Shown piece after piece: positions 1-8,973 of a stretch of 64,000 nucleotides of DNA; the first letter of the stretch is position 1, and each line of letters opens with the position of its first letter. This DNA comes from Cinnamomum chago. Lineage: Eukaryota; Streptophyta; Magnoliopsida; Laurales; Lauraceae. The notes under the pieces were generated by a model. It did not search any database and had not been told where the DNA came from. It worked only from the letters and a program-made list of their open reading frames with translations. The stretch covers positions 21,551,501 to 21,615,500 of the forward strand of contig CP142455.1 in assembly GCA_038049695.1 (NCBI GenBank), written 5' to 3'. A program made the position numbers and the translations under genes.

Positions 1-2
1 AC

Positions 3-1601
3 TTGAAATTGACCTCGCCTAAAATTCAAAAAGACATTGTGAATGCAGCTGCCGTAGAAACTGCTCAGGCTAACATTTACGAGCTTGGAGATGCACCATT
101 TGCACTTTTGGTGGATGAATCACGTGATATCTCTATGAAGGAGCAAATGACTGTTGTTTTACGCTATGTGGATAAGCGCGGATGCGTGATTGAGCGTTTT
201 TTAGCCATAGAACATGTCACAAACTCTACTGCTCAATCACTTAAGGTGGCCATTGAAGCAATATTTTCCAAGCATGGACTGAGCATAACAAGTTTGCGAG
301 GGCAAGGTTACGATGGGGCTAGTAATATGCAGGGAAAGCTTAACGGCCTCAAAACGCTCATTCAAAATGAGAATCCCGCAGCATTCTACGTCCATTGCTT
401 CGCACATCAACTTCAATTGACACTCGTTGCGGTTGCTAAGATACACGAACCAATCTGCATATTCTTTGAGTTGGTTTCTAATTTGTTGAATTGCATTGGA
501 TCCTCTTGCAAACGCCATGACATGATCCAAAATATACAGGCTGCAAAAGTTGTTGATGCGCTCGACAGTGGACAAGGCTTGAATCAAGAGACTAGACTCA
601 AACGACCAGGAGATACACGTTGGGGTTCGCATTATGGCTCATTGGTTAACTTAATTCATATGTTCTCCTCTGTGGTTGACGTACTTGGAATTCTTTTAAA
701 AGATCATTCAAGTGAACAAAGGGGTTGTGCGGGTTACTTGCTAACTCAATTGGAGTCTTTTGATTTTGCATTTAAAATGCATATGATGAAAAATATATTG
801 GCGATTACGAGTGAATTATCGAAGGCATTGCAGCGAAAAGATCAAGATATTGTCAATGCCATGGAATTGGTAAGAATAGCGAAGCAACAGTTTCAAATGA
901 TGAGAGATGATGGGTGGGATTCTCTCCTCTCTCAAGTTCATTCATTTTGTAACAAACATGAAATTAGCATTCTCAATATGGATGATTTGTCTGTTGAGCG
1001 GCAGAGATCGAGGCGTAAAGGTGAATTGACAAATCTACATTATTACCGTTTTGACATATTCTACACTGTTATTGACCTGCAGCTTCGAGAGCTTAACTCC
1101 CGCTTTGATGAGGTGAACACTGAGTTGCTTCTTTGTGTGGCATGCTTGGATCCAGATAATTCATTCTCTGCTTTCAAGAAGGAGAAATTGATCCGCCTTT
1201 CTCAATTTTATCCAGATAATTTTTCAGATTCAGATCGGATGATACTTGATAAGCAGCTGGATACTTACATTATTGATATGCGCAAAAATAGAAAGTTCTT
1301 GGAAGTGAAAGGAATGAGCGGGCTTGCACAGAAGATGATTGAAACAAAAAAGGACATTGTATATCCTTTGGTTTATTTGCTTTTGAAATTGACGTTGACC
1401 CTGCCAATTGCCACCGCTACCGTTGAAAGGGTATTTTCTGCTATGAAAATTGTAAAGAATCGGTTGCGCAATCGAATGGAAGATGAGTGGATGAATGATT
1501 GTTTGCTTGTCTATATTGAAAAAGATATATTTAATAGCATTGACGATGAGACAATCATGCAAATGTTTCAAAACATGAAGAATCGTCGAGGGCAATTGTA
1601 A
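3..1601 (+). CDS. hAT-family transposase-like protein (DUF4371 / hAT C-terminal dimerisation), 5' end outside window
   Basis: The frame is open to the left edge. The first in-frame codon here is TTG, so the true start and any N-terminal TTF/BED-type zinc finger lie outside the window. The 532 visible residues resemble the plant 'TTF-type zinc finger protein with hAT dimerisation domain' group, related to ZMYM1-like proteins. Seen: VDESRD with D38, a candidate first catalytic Asp; RGQGYDGASNMQG at 99-111 with D104; HCFAHQLQL from 131; DTRWGSH around 204-210, where hAT transposases have a conserved TRW; and LPIATATVERVFSAMK near 467-482, the classic C-terminal dimerisation segment. There are no internal stops. 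A hAT-type terminal repeat lies 210-246 bp downstream, so this looks like the transposase gene of an element rather than a domesticated host gene, though the left end is not visible. Family assignment is firm; activity is unknown. Confidence 0.85.
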   Translation: MKLTSPKIQKDIVNAAAVETAQANIYELGDAPFALLVDESRDISMKEQMTVVLRYVDKRGCVIERFLAIEHVTNSTAQSLKVAIEAIFSKHGLSITSLRGQGYDGASNMQGKLNGLKTLIQNENPAAFYVHCFAHQLQLTLVAVAKIHEPICIFFELVSNLLNCIGSSCKRHDMIQNIQAAKVVDALDSGQGLNQETRLKRPGDTRWGSHYGSLVNLIHMFSSVVDVLGILLKDHSSEQRGCAGYLLTQLESFDFAFKMHMMKNILAITSELSKALQRKDQDIVNAMELVRIAKQQFQMMRDDGWDSLLSQVHSFCNKHEISILNMDDLSVERQRSRRKGELTNLHYYRFDIFYTVIDLQLRELNSRFDEVNTELLLCVACLDPDNSFSAFKKEKLIRLSQFYPDNFSDSDRMILDKQLDTYIIDMRKNRKFLEVKGMSGLAQKMIETKKDIVYPLVYLLLKLTLTLPIATATVERVFSAMKIVKNRLRNRMEDEWMNDCLLVYIEKDIFNSIDDETIMQMFQNMKNRRGQL

Positions 1602-1810
1602 AAGCTTTGTTTGAGGGTTTTTTGTTTTTTGTTTTTGCTAAAGAAAATCTTTTGTAATTAGGTGATCAACTGATCATGACTTTTGATGATAGATTGTTAG
1701 TTGATCATGTAATTCAATATTTTGTAAATGCAAGACATTTTCTCTTTTGCAAAAGTTAATGTTAAGAAATAGTTACAAAATATCAATTGACTTTTTCAAG
1801 TGACTATCTT

Positions 1811-1847
1811 AAGCCCCCACCAAGTCAAAATCCTGGGTCCGCCACTG
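1811..1847 (+). repeat. Right terminal inverted repeat of the hAT element
   Basis: Read on the minus strand this begins CAGTGGCGGACCCAGGATTT, the form commonly seen at plant hAT termini (CAGTGGCGGA-type). It lies downstream of the transposase stop. The next eight bases (1848-1855, CAGGCACA) would be the target-site duplication. The left terminus is outside the window, so neither the repeat pairing nor the duplication can be confirmed here. Confidence 0.65.
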
Positions 1848-1850
1848 CAG

Positions 1851-2707
1851 GCACACCACTTCTTGATTACTTTGTTTCTTAGGCCTGTCTGGCAAAATTT
1901 ATCTAAATAAAACATATATACATGAAATAGTTCTGTTTCAAAAGGCCCTGTTTAAAATAGATGTTTTAGATATATAGTTTCTTTGGTACCACAAGAAATT
2001 GGATTGAAATGGATTTTTTCAAATCAAGGGTCGTACGTAGGGACGTCAAATGGGCCTTGCCGTGCCACCCCGTCTGGCGGGGGGTCGGTGCCGGGCCATG
2101 CCCGAGTTGTGTTGGGTCGTGGTATGCCTTCATACCTACCGTGCTATGCGCTTCGTGTGGTTCTTTCCTTTTGAGTAAAAAAAAAAAAAAAACAAAACAA
2201 AACAAACAAAGGTCTTACACCCTTTTGGACTGAAAAAACAAAGGCCTTGCATTAAAAGAATTAAAAGATATACACATGGAAGAGTATGACACGCAAGTTT
2301 AAATGGTTTTTCAAATTCAACCTACTCTTTTGAGGAGGGAACTATTTGGATCTTTTCTGTTTGAAGATTTTTTAATAGGATACATTCAAAACCTTTACGA
2401 ATTTTTTGGATAATAAAATAATATAAAATTAAGAGACTATTTTTTATATTTAAGCTAAAAATAAAAAATATCCCGTGCTGCTTGGCAAGCCGTTCTGTGT
2501 CGTGCCATGCCCAACCATGCCGTGGGCCATGCCATTGACTAGGTAGGGCCGGGCCACGGGCTGTTGACCCCCGCTCTGTGCCGCACCAATCAATTTGGCC
2601 CATTTGATATCTCTAGTTGTAAGTTTTATTAAACTTATCAAAATTTGTGAGGAATCAAGCTGAAATAAGACTATATAGTGGTGTTTAGCCTTACAAAGAG
2701 AATTAAC
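1851..2707 (+). repeat. Diverged repeat copy A, interrupted by a miniature element
   Basis: Bases 1851-2037 and 2616-2707 together match 3693-3966 (copy B) in order. Shared landmarks are the 'gattactttg.ttcttaggcc' start, a 'ggtaccacaa.aaatt' block, 'attttttcaaatcaa', and 'gtgtttagccttacaaa.agaattaa' at the end. The insertion at 2038-2615 splits the copy. No coding potential is seen; origin of the repeat is unknown. Confidence 0.7.
2038..2615. mobile_element. hAT-type miniature (non-autonomous) element with target-site duplication
   Basis: The termini are imperfect inverted repeats: TAGGGACGTCAAATGGGCC on the left and its counterpart on the right (16 of 19 match). Flanking 8-mers are GTCGTACG (2030-2037) and GTTGTAAG (2616-2623), matching at 6 of 8. 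Copy B carries the uninterrupted sequence with a single GTTGAAAG at 3870-3877. Both ends are GC-rich with many ggcc/gccatgcc words; the middle is AT-rich with an A-tract at 2176-2192. The 578-bp length and lack of a transposase frame fit a non-autonomous hAT element. Confidence 0.75.
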
Positions 2708-2730
2708 GAGATTTTTTCCACCAAGGCATT

Positions 2731-2765
2731 TTGACGATATCATTAACAATTGATTATATCGTCAA
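2731..2765. repeat. Perfect 10-bp inverted repeat with 15-nt loop
   Basis: TTGACGATAT at 2731-2740 is the exact reverse complement of 2756-2765. It sits in AT-rich DNA (2708-3062) that otherwise shows no recognisable feature. It may be a remnant of a fold-back element. Confidence 0.4.
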
Positions 2766-3062
2766 CTGGGGGCAAAACTGTCAAAATAAAATGTACAAAC
2801 CACTCAATCGTTTTTTACTTATAATTCTTCATCAAAACGTTTAATCACACTCTAAAATTAATTATTTCATAAAAATCCCCTCTGTTTTTTCAAAATAAAA
2901 ATCAATTAAGGAGGAAACCAAGCTTCTTGGGGCTCATAGTAGAGAGGAGCATCAAGATATTTTGTGGGGAAGCACCATAAAGAAGAAGAGTTTCGGAACG
3001 ACTTTTCCTCCTCCATGCATTACTCACTTTATCATTTTCATTTTTTCCAAACCTAAACTGCA

Positions 3063-3534
3063 TAGAGGTATAAATTGCCGGGCAACTCAGACCCGGAATG
3101 GCGCAGTAGGACAAAACCCGGGCCATGCTGGTACGACACTTTACTGTGTTGGTTGTGCTGGCCAGGGAGCCCTAGGCCGTGACATGGGGCCATATTTATA
3201 TAAAAATGTTCATTTCATATATAAATAAAATATAAAACTTAAAATAAACTTTCGCATCAATGCTTCTGCATGTATTTTAATAGTTTCAAGTTTATTTTAA
3301 GTTGAGAACCCAGAAAGTCCAAAAGGTTTTTTTTTTTTTCAATTTATATAAAAAAAATTTAGGAGGCATGTAAGCCAGCCAGTGGGCGGCATGGCCCAGC
3401 CCATCTTGGGCACGGCACGACCAAAACCGTGCTGTGGGCCGTGTTGGGCCGACCCTAGCCAACTTGCGCATGGCATAGCATTGCCGTGAGTTTTCACGGG
3501 TAGGAGGAACGACACGGCCAGGTTTACACCTCCA
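3063..3534. mobile_element. hAT-like miniature element, diverged
   Basis: The left end reads TAGAGGTATAAATTGCCGGGC and the right end, on the minus strand, TGGAGGTGTAAACCTGGCCG. These are imperfect inverted repeats of the TAGRGGTGTAAA type. Both arms are GC-rich with repeated gggcc/gccgtg words around an AT-rich centre, as in the 2038-2615 element. The flanking 8-mers do not match, so the insertion is old, the ends are misplaced, or the region is composite. Confidence 0.4.
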
Positions 3535-3692
3535 CCCTTGAGTGATTTTTTTATAAATTTCTTTCCAAAAGTATCCTTCATAGTTCTTAACCCACTCAAT
3601 GAAGTCTGTCTCCTAAATCTTAAATTTGAATAGCTCAAAATCACAATTCCCTATATTATCTCTTATCCAAATTTTACTCCACTTGGAGTTGG

Positions 3693-4130
3693 GCCCACCG
3701 CTTCGTGATTACTTTGCTTCTTAGGCCATATTTGGAAAATCTTATCTAAATGAAACATATACACATGAGTACACTTGTTTCAAAAACCCTTGTTTAAAAT
3801 AGATGTTATAGAAATAGTTCTCGTGGTACCACAAAAAATTAGATTGAAATAGATTTTTTCAAATCAACGGTTGAAAGTTGTTCCTTAAAGTTATAGAGAT
3901 CTGCGAGGAATCAAGTACTAAAATAAGAGCACAAAGTGATGTTTAGCCTTACAAAAAGAATTAACCATTCAGATCTTGAATTTGGGGCCCACAACGAATC
4001 TCTAAAAATCCACAATGATCCAACGGCTAGAATTTGGACCATAGCTTAGTTTGATCTTCTTAACATATTCAATGGCTTGGATTATGATTTATCATCCCAA
4101 AGTTTTAAAAGAAAAAAAGAAAACAAAGAT
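3693..4130 (+). repeat. Diverged repeat copy B (carries the empty insertion site)
   Basis: The first part (3693-3966) matches copy A and retains the uninterrupted target GTTGAAAG at 3870-3877. The later part, from about 3893, matches copy C through 'gaggaatcaag', 'gtgtttagccttacaaa', 'cttcttaacatattcaatgg' and 'ttatgattt'. No coding frame is present. Confidence 0.65.
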
Positions 4131-4189
4131 TGCCTGTGGGCACATCCACAATCGAGTCAACAACAAAAGGTACATCAATGACACTTAAT

Positions 4190-4440
4190 TTTTCTTAAAT
4201 TTTTTGAGAGGCACAAGGAATCAAGAGTTAGAATTTGACCACAAAGCCGTGTTTAACATTCCAAAGAGAATTAATAGGTCAGAAGTCTAAAAAGGGCATA
4301 TAAGTGTCCGCATTTTTTTTTTTTTTACAAATATCTCAAAACCTATGATGAATTTGGATCCATAGCCGTGTTGGACTTTCTTAATATATTCAACGGTTTG
4401 GGTTATGATTTGCAATCCTATAATTTAATAGAAAACAAAG
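4190..4440 (+). repeat. Diverged repeat copy C, tandem to copy B
   Basis: It matches the right part of copy B about 310 bp downstream: 'caaggaatcaag', 'gtgtttaacattccaaagagaattaa', 'ccatagccgtgttggactttcttaatatattcaacgg' and 'ttatgattt' correspond in order. A T-tract at 4312-4326 is specific to this copy. Confidence 0.55.
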
Positions 4441-4922
4441 AAATTGGACAGCCCGCCAAACAGTCTTAAAATTGTTACACTGTTAAGATAATAAGAGGCA
4501 ACAAGTAAATTTGCCAAACACAACCTGTCAACCTTAATTAGTGGAGTTGGACCGCAAGCAATGGGGTTCTCACCATGTCCACATTTGCTTGTGATTGACG
4601 AGAATAAAAGAGCAGAAATAGATGTTGTATGGAATGCGGCCATAATCTTCACAATCGTTTAAATTCTATAGCTAATAGTGTAGGTATCAGAATTAATTTG
4701 TTTTAATATATTCATGCATTAAAATTTTTTAAAATATGAATTATCAATTTTATTATAATTAGAATTTTGTTATTAATAAGAGTATCTAAAGTAGATGACA
4801 TCAGTGGACAACTAAGGATTCATAGAATACAGTAAGTTGTCTTGTCCTTTTTAAGTTCTTGAGTTTAATTGCATCAATCCTATAAATTTTCAGTAAATTG
4901 TTTCATTAAAATAGGTGTGCTC
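4441..4922. other. AT-rich intergenic DNA, nothing recognised
   Basis: Very AT-rich, especially 4660-4800. I see no convincing coding frame, terminal repeat or RNA gene. Confidence 0.5.
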
Positions 4923-5790
4923 TTTTTTTTTTTTTTTTTGGCTTTTTACTAAATAGAAAAAGGTATATAAAAGAAAGAGGGGAAGATACAAGGGGATGCA
5001 AGGCTGAGACCCAAAATATACAAGCAAAGAGGCTGAGCCAGATTGATTGAGCTGAGAAATGAGAAGGCACCTGCAGACTGCAGAACCTAAACCCAAACAT
5101 TGGAGGACAACTGGCAGCAAAAAAAAGAGCTCTCCAAATGGGAATTACATAGGGAGCAAGATGAATCTAGCTGGATACCAACTGAATGCACCAGATGCTG
5201 ATAGGAAGCTTTCTCAGAAAAATATCCAGGCAAAAGTTGAGACTACCGGTCTGAGCAACTTGCTCCAAGCCAGATAAGTCAGTGATTACGAGTGCTTAGG
5301 AGTAAGGAGCGCACCGCATCCCAAAGAGTAAGAAAGGGAGATATCAGAAGATCCAAAAGCCATCCAAGAGCATCTTGGTGGGGGCAGAGGAGCTAGCTGG
5401 CACTGCAAGAGAAGCAGGGAGTTTCTGACTTGGTTTGGAACTGAGGGAGCAATGACCCATCTACCATTGTTGATTACGGAGCTCACTTTCACACAGAAGT
5501 TGAGAGATTTGATGATGAAACAGAGGAAGCTAAAAGGGCACTCTGAATCTACCTATCAAACATAGACTGGGGTTTACTGCCATCACCAATAATCCAATAG
5601 CTGTTGGCTTGAATAAAAGGAGCCAGAGATTTGATTTTTCTGCAGATGCAGAAGCCGGTTTTAAGAGTTTCAGAGATCCAAAGGGAGCAGTTATTGAACG
5701 ATTTGGTTTTGAACCATTCAGACCAAAGATAATTAGAAAGTCATAGCCCTCCAACCGAGTTTGAGCATGCACAAATCATAGAGCTCAGAA
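4923..5790 (-). pseudogene. LINE (non-LTR retrotransposon) 3' fragment, degenerate
   Basis: The T-run at 4923-4939 would be the poly(A) tail of a minus-strand insertion. Translating the minus strand across about 5551-5645 gives NSYWIIGDGS preceded by KIKSLAPFIQA. This is the 'n..W.iGdG' signature found downstream of the reverse transcriptase in plant L1-type ORF2. A further stretch at 5286-5492 starts VSSVINNGRWVIAPS, like the following 'vs.li..g.W' segment. The two lie in different frames with stops between them, so the copy is broken. The 5' part, including the RT core, is missing, as is usual for truncated LINE insertions. The upstream limit at about 5790 is estimated. Confidence 0.55.
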
Positions 5791-5801
5791 AATTTCCTAA
5801 C

Positions 5802-6373
5802 AGTTAGAGATTTGTATCTTAGATAAGGATTAGTTTGGCTGTTAGAGATTTTAGGTAGTTCGCATTTTGAATAGTGTTTGATTAGGGTTGCTCTTCATTG
5901 TATAAAAATTAAGATCAAGCTGGGTACGACCCTGCTTTTGCAATTATCACCGTCAAATTTTCTATTTTAATAAAAAAATCAGCATCCTCTCTCATTCATC
6001 CATCAACCCACGATCTTGCCACCCTCGTCAAATCTCCATCTCCTCCATCAATTTACACGATCAAAACTTCTGGAAGAGATTGTATCAGATCGGCACCGAC
6101 ATATTCAACACGAGCGGGTTGCGACAGTGATGGATCCATAGACGGACGGTGATCCCTAAAAAAAAGATATGATCGTCTTTGCAAAATTTGTATCCTTTAT
6201 ATTATTTTTTTGAGGTAAAAGGGTTTCTATTTTTGATGTCAACAATCACAGTCATGTGATTGAGGGGGAATGTTAGAGATTGGTATCTTAGTTAAGGATT
6301 AGTTCGGTTGTTAGAGATTTTGGGTGGTTTAGATTTTGAATAATTGTTTATTAGGGTTGTTCTTCGTTGTATA
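5802..6373 (+). mobile_element. Small LTR-type element remnant (TRIM-like or internally deleted)
   Basis: Two direct repeats of about 102 bp, 5802-5904 and 6272-6373, share 'GTTAGAGATT.GTATCTTAG.TAAGGATTAGTT', a second 'GTTAGAGATTTT', and 'ATTAGGGTTG.TCTTC.TTGTATAAA', a TATA-like end. The second copy begins TGTTAGAGAT right after TGAGGGGGAA, a typical polypurine tract (6261-6270). Between the repeats, TTGTATCAGATC at 6080-6091 matches 10 of 12 bases of the tRNA-iMet primer-binding site TGGTATCAGAGC. The roughly 370-bp interior encodes nothing. The right parts of the LTRs do not align, so the element is rearranged or truncated. Confidence 0.55.
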
Positions 6374-6825
6374 AATTGAGATAATTTCTCAATGAAATGT
6401 TACGGTGATTTTATGGAAATTATTTAAAAGTCTTTACAAATGACCCTTTGATATATTTTGGCAAACACACTAGGTGCTAGGCTGATGGATCCAGATATGG
6501 AGACTCGGACACGCGGCCAAAGATCTAGCTACGTTCCCGCAATTGAGAAACTTCGCGGATCTTTTTGTTTCTGTCTAACCTATCAAAGGACCCCCTTATC
6601 TTACGTACACAAGTCCCAGAGAGTCACATTTAGTGGAGACTTCTCCACGAAGAAATCCAAATTCACTGACCATATTGAGAGTCTTGTTTGTGGGGATAGA
6701 TCAAGTCTTCCCATAAGTGAGATTGTATTCTTTGCTGGCCTATACCCTATTTGATTTGACATGGGACCTGTGGCATGTATGTCACTCGTTTTCCTACAAA
6801 TGTGACCAGGCTTCTCTTGAGGTAC
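6374..6825. other. Intergenic DNA, nothing recognised
   Basis: Mixed composition with short accidental open frames only. The start may include the tail of the second LTR of the preceding element ('aatttctcaatgaaatgtta'). Confidence 0.45.
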
Positions 6826-7150
6826 TAGAGATGTCAAATGGGCTGGCATGGCACTGCCTGCCACTCAACGGCACGGCTCATGGTGGCCGAGGATACCAAG
6901 CATGGCAGGCCCGTTTGGCAAAGCAGGCACATGGGCCGACCCATCCATTAGGGTCAGCCCACAGGAAAAAAATACATAATATATGCATGGTTTTGGTATG
7001 AGGATCTTCATGGACGTCAAGATATTTGGAGGTATTGAAAATATTTTTTTCATGATTATTTCTCATTTAGATTTAGTTGTCATTGAAAATATTTGGAGGC
7101 ATTTCATCTTGTGTATGCGATTTAGTGTTTGACCCATTCAGACACTACTA
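6826..7150. mobile_element. hAT-like GC-rich fragment, left end recognisable
   Basis: It begins TAGAGATGTCAAATGGGCTGG, almost the same terminus as the 2038-2615 element, followed by a GC-rich arm with repeated ggca/ggcc words. A diverged right end is suggested by 'GACCCATTCAGACACTACTA' at 7131-7150. Matching target duplications are not visible, so the right limit is uncertain. Confidence 0.4.
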
Positions 7151-7196
7151 GCCGGGTTGTGCATGGCATGCACACCAAATAATTGGTGCAAGCACT

Positions 7197-7469
7197 ATTT
7201 GTTTTTTTTTGCTAACGGAGGGTTCCCAACCCTTTGGGCTAGACTATTCCCTCTGGGCCCAAAGAGAAGCCGGGTAAAACCCCTGTGGCCCCTAGGTGGT
7301 AGCACAAGTAAACTCAACCTTCGGCTCCTGAAGAGGGGGGAACCGGGGGTCAATACCAAGACCTCTAGCTCCGGAAGAGGGAGGAACCGTGGTCCTGACC
7401 ACTCGTCCAACCCCTTGGCACTATAATCACTCTTCATTACAAAGTCACTGTGCTATCAGATTAGGCCTT
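7197..7469 (-). mobile_element. SINE-like retroposon with poly(A) and flanking direct repeats
   Basis: On the minus strand the unit ends in an A-run (T-run at 7202-7211). Flanking repeats CAAGCACT occur at 7189-7196 and 7470-7477, as expected for target-primed insertion. Near the 5' side, TAGTGCCAAGGGG (minus strand of 7411-7424) resembles a Pol III A box. A B box is only weakly suggested around 7348-7363. Internally, a 'ggctcctgaagaggggggaac' segment near 7323 is repeated in diverged form near 7368. No reading frame has protein-like content. A non-SINE retroposed fragment is the alternative. Confidence 0.45.
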
Positions 7470-7622
7470 CAAGCACTGGGCGGTGGTACATTCGGCAATT
7501 TATCTTTTTTTTTTAATGATAATTTATTGTGCAAGAAGTGAGACAAAAGGACCATTCAGGGCAAAAAAGTTAACGAGTCAAAAGGAAGTGAGGAGGAATA
7601 TAAGCTCTTTCGTCTCAGAGAC

Positions 7623-8303
7623 TTTTTTTTTTCGCTTTAAGGGTAATTGAATTGCAGAAAGGGAAATAAGAATACAAAGGTTCAAAGAACGTCCCCCAAA
7701 AAGATACAACAAAAGGAAACAGAAAAAAGGAAGGAGCCTGAAACCTAGAATAGGCAAGAGCCAGCATAAGCAAAATCCAAACTCAAGAGCTGGATGGATT
7801 CAGCTTTAAGGAACTTTCAAAAAATGGAGCATTGACCTTATTTGAGGGCTACAGTAAGGCTTGGAGATTTTCTGCAGAGAGATGGAGAGGGACACTTGCA
7901 ATTGAAGCTTGATTTGGATGAGAGGAGTCCTGTGATCATCAAAGGTAACCTCATTCCTAGCCTTCCAGAGAGCATGGATGACATAGATAAAAATTGCAGC
8001 CATATACCGAATCCCACTTGTGTCGTTCCTTTTTGTAAGAGCCAGCCAAATTGAAGAAGCAGAGAAGGAGCTAGGGGCTTGTATGGAAGCTGCTTTGAAA
8101 ATCCATCTCCAGAGGGATTTTGCTTGATTGCAGGAGAAGAAGAGGTGGCCGGCTGTGTCTTCCTCTTGACAGTAGATGTTGCATCCGGAGGCTAAGGAGA
8201 AGCCCAGATGCTTCAGTCGTTGCTCTATGGGAATCTTATTGTGCATCAGACGCCAACCAAAACAACTGATCCTGTGGAGAGAGGAATGAGCATCAGGGAA
8301 CAA
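7623..8303 (-). pseudogene. LINE ORF2 C-terminus (zf-RVT domain), 5'-truncated
   Basis: The minus-strand frame 8303-7806 (165 aa) carries the zinc-binding segment that follows reverse transcriptase in plant L1-type elements: 'CFGWRLMHNKIPIEQRL' at 14-30, then C41, C45, H53 and C58 within 'CNIYC...GHLFFSC', followed by 'LWRWIF' and 'ALWKARNEVTF' near 112-122. The RT and endonuclease domains are absent, so this is a 5'-truncated copy. About 170 bp of 3' untranslated sequence leads to a T-run at 7623-7632, the minus-strand poly(A) tail. An 8-mer AAGCTCTT occurs at 7602-7609 and 8307-8314 and could be a worn target duplication, but it does not abut the tail. Confidence 0.7.
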
Positions 8304-8462
8304 AACAAGCTCTTAATCACAAAATGCTTATGCCAATTCATGTAATCAGCCTGTTTTATCTATGTATTTTTAGCTTCTTAAGAGTAGGAAATAATTATTC
8401 ATGATGAAGATACTCATACCAAGAATCAACCAGTGTTTTAATTTTTAATTTTAATAACGAAT

Positions 8463-8606
8463 AGACGAAGCCGAGCACGCCCGGCAGGGCATGGCCTAGC
8501 CCGCAACATGACGGGCTGTGTTGTGCCAGGGTTTTTTCTTGGTGGGCCGTGCCTGCCTGGGCGGGCTAGGATTTGGGTGGGCCATGCCGGGCGTTTGACA
8601 TGCCTA
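8463..8606. mobile_element. hAT-like GC-rich fragment, right end recognisable
   Basis: Dense in cccggc/gggcc/gtgcc words. It ends GGGCGTTTGACATGCCTA, the reverse complement of the TAGRxxTGTCAAAyGGGC-type terminus seen in the other local elements. A matching left terminus and target duplication are not clear. Confidence 0.35.
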
Positions 8607-8673
8607 GGTACTGCTCACAACCAAATCATAAAAGAATTTCTCAAAAGTTTCTCCCAGATTTTGCAAATAGCTT

Positions 8674-8973
8674 GGCCCTGTTTGGATGAACGGTGAATTG
8701 AAGTAAAGTGAGGTAAAGCATCAAATCAATAGATAATAAATATATAAGGGGTTATGTTAGTCTACTGTTTTAGTGGTTTAATAGGAAATCTTGTTGACTT
8801 TTTGTATAAAAAGAAGATATTTTTTATTTTGTTGTTTAGTGGAGAAAGGAGGTTGTTTTTCTACTTTCTTTTTTAAAGAATGAGGGAATTTTTAATTTAT
8901 GTACTTTTGATACAACATATGACCTTTTCTTGTCTGAACAATGGAGGATTTACCTCACCTCAATTCATTTCAC
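8674..8973. repeat. Fold-back (MITE-like) remnant
   Basis: The left arm 8693-8717 (GTGAATTGAAGTAAAGTGAGGTAAA written 5'-3' in part) pairs with the right arm 8949-8973 at 21 of 25 positions. The left flank starts GGCCCTGTTTGGATGAAC, wording common at plant miniature-element ends. The corresponding right terminus is not found, so the element is incomplete or its class cannot be set. Confidence 0.35.

Noticed and set aside
237..1595. Minus-strand frames of 131 and 121 aa opposite the hAT transposase
   Set aside because: Shadow frames of a well-supported plus-strand gene.
2034..2233. Short plus- and minus-strand frames of 63-79 aa
   Set aside because: They lie across the GC-rich end of the miniature element and its A-tract; no protein family resemblance.
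7157..7437. Opposing 80-89 aa frames in the GC-rich block
   Set aside because: They lie inside the SINE-like insertion and have low-complexity, composition-driven translations.
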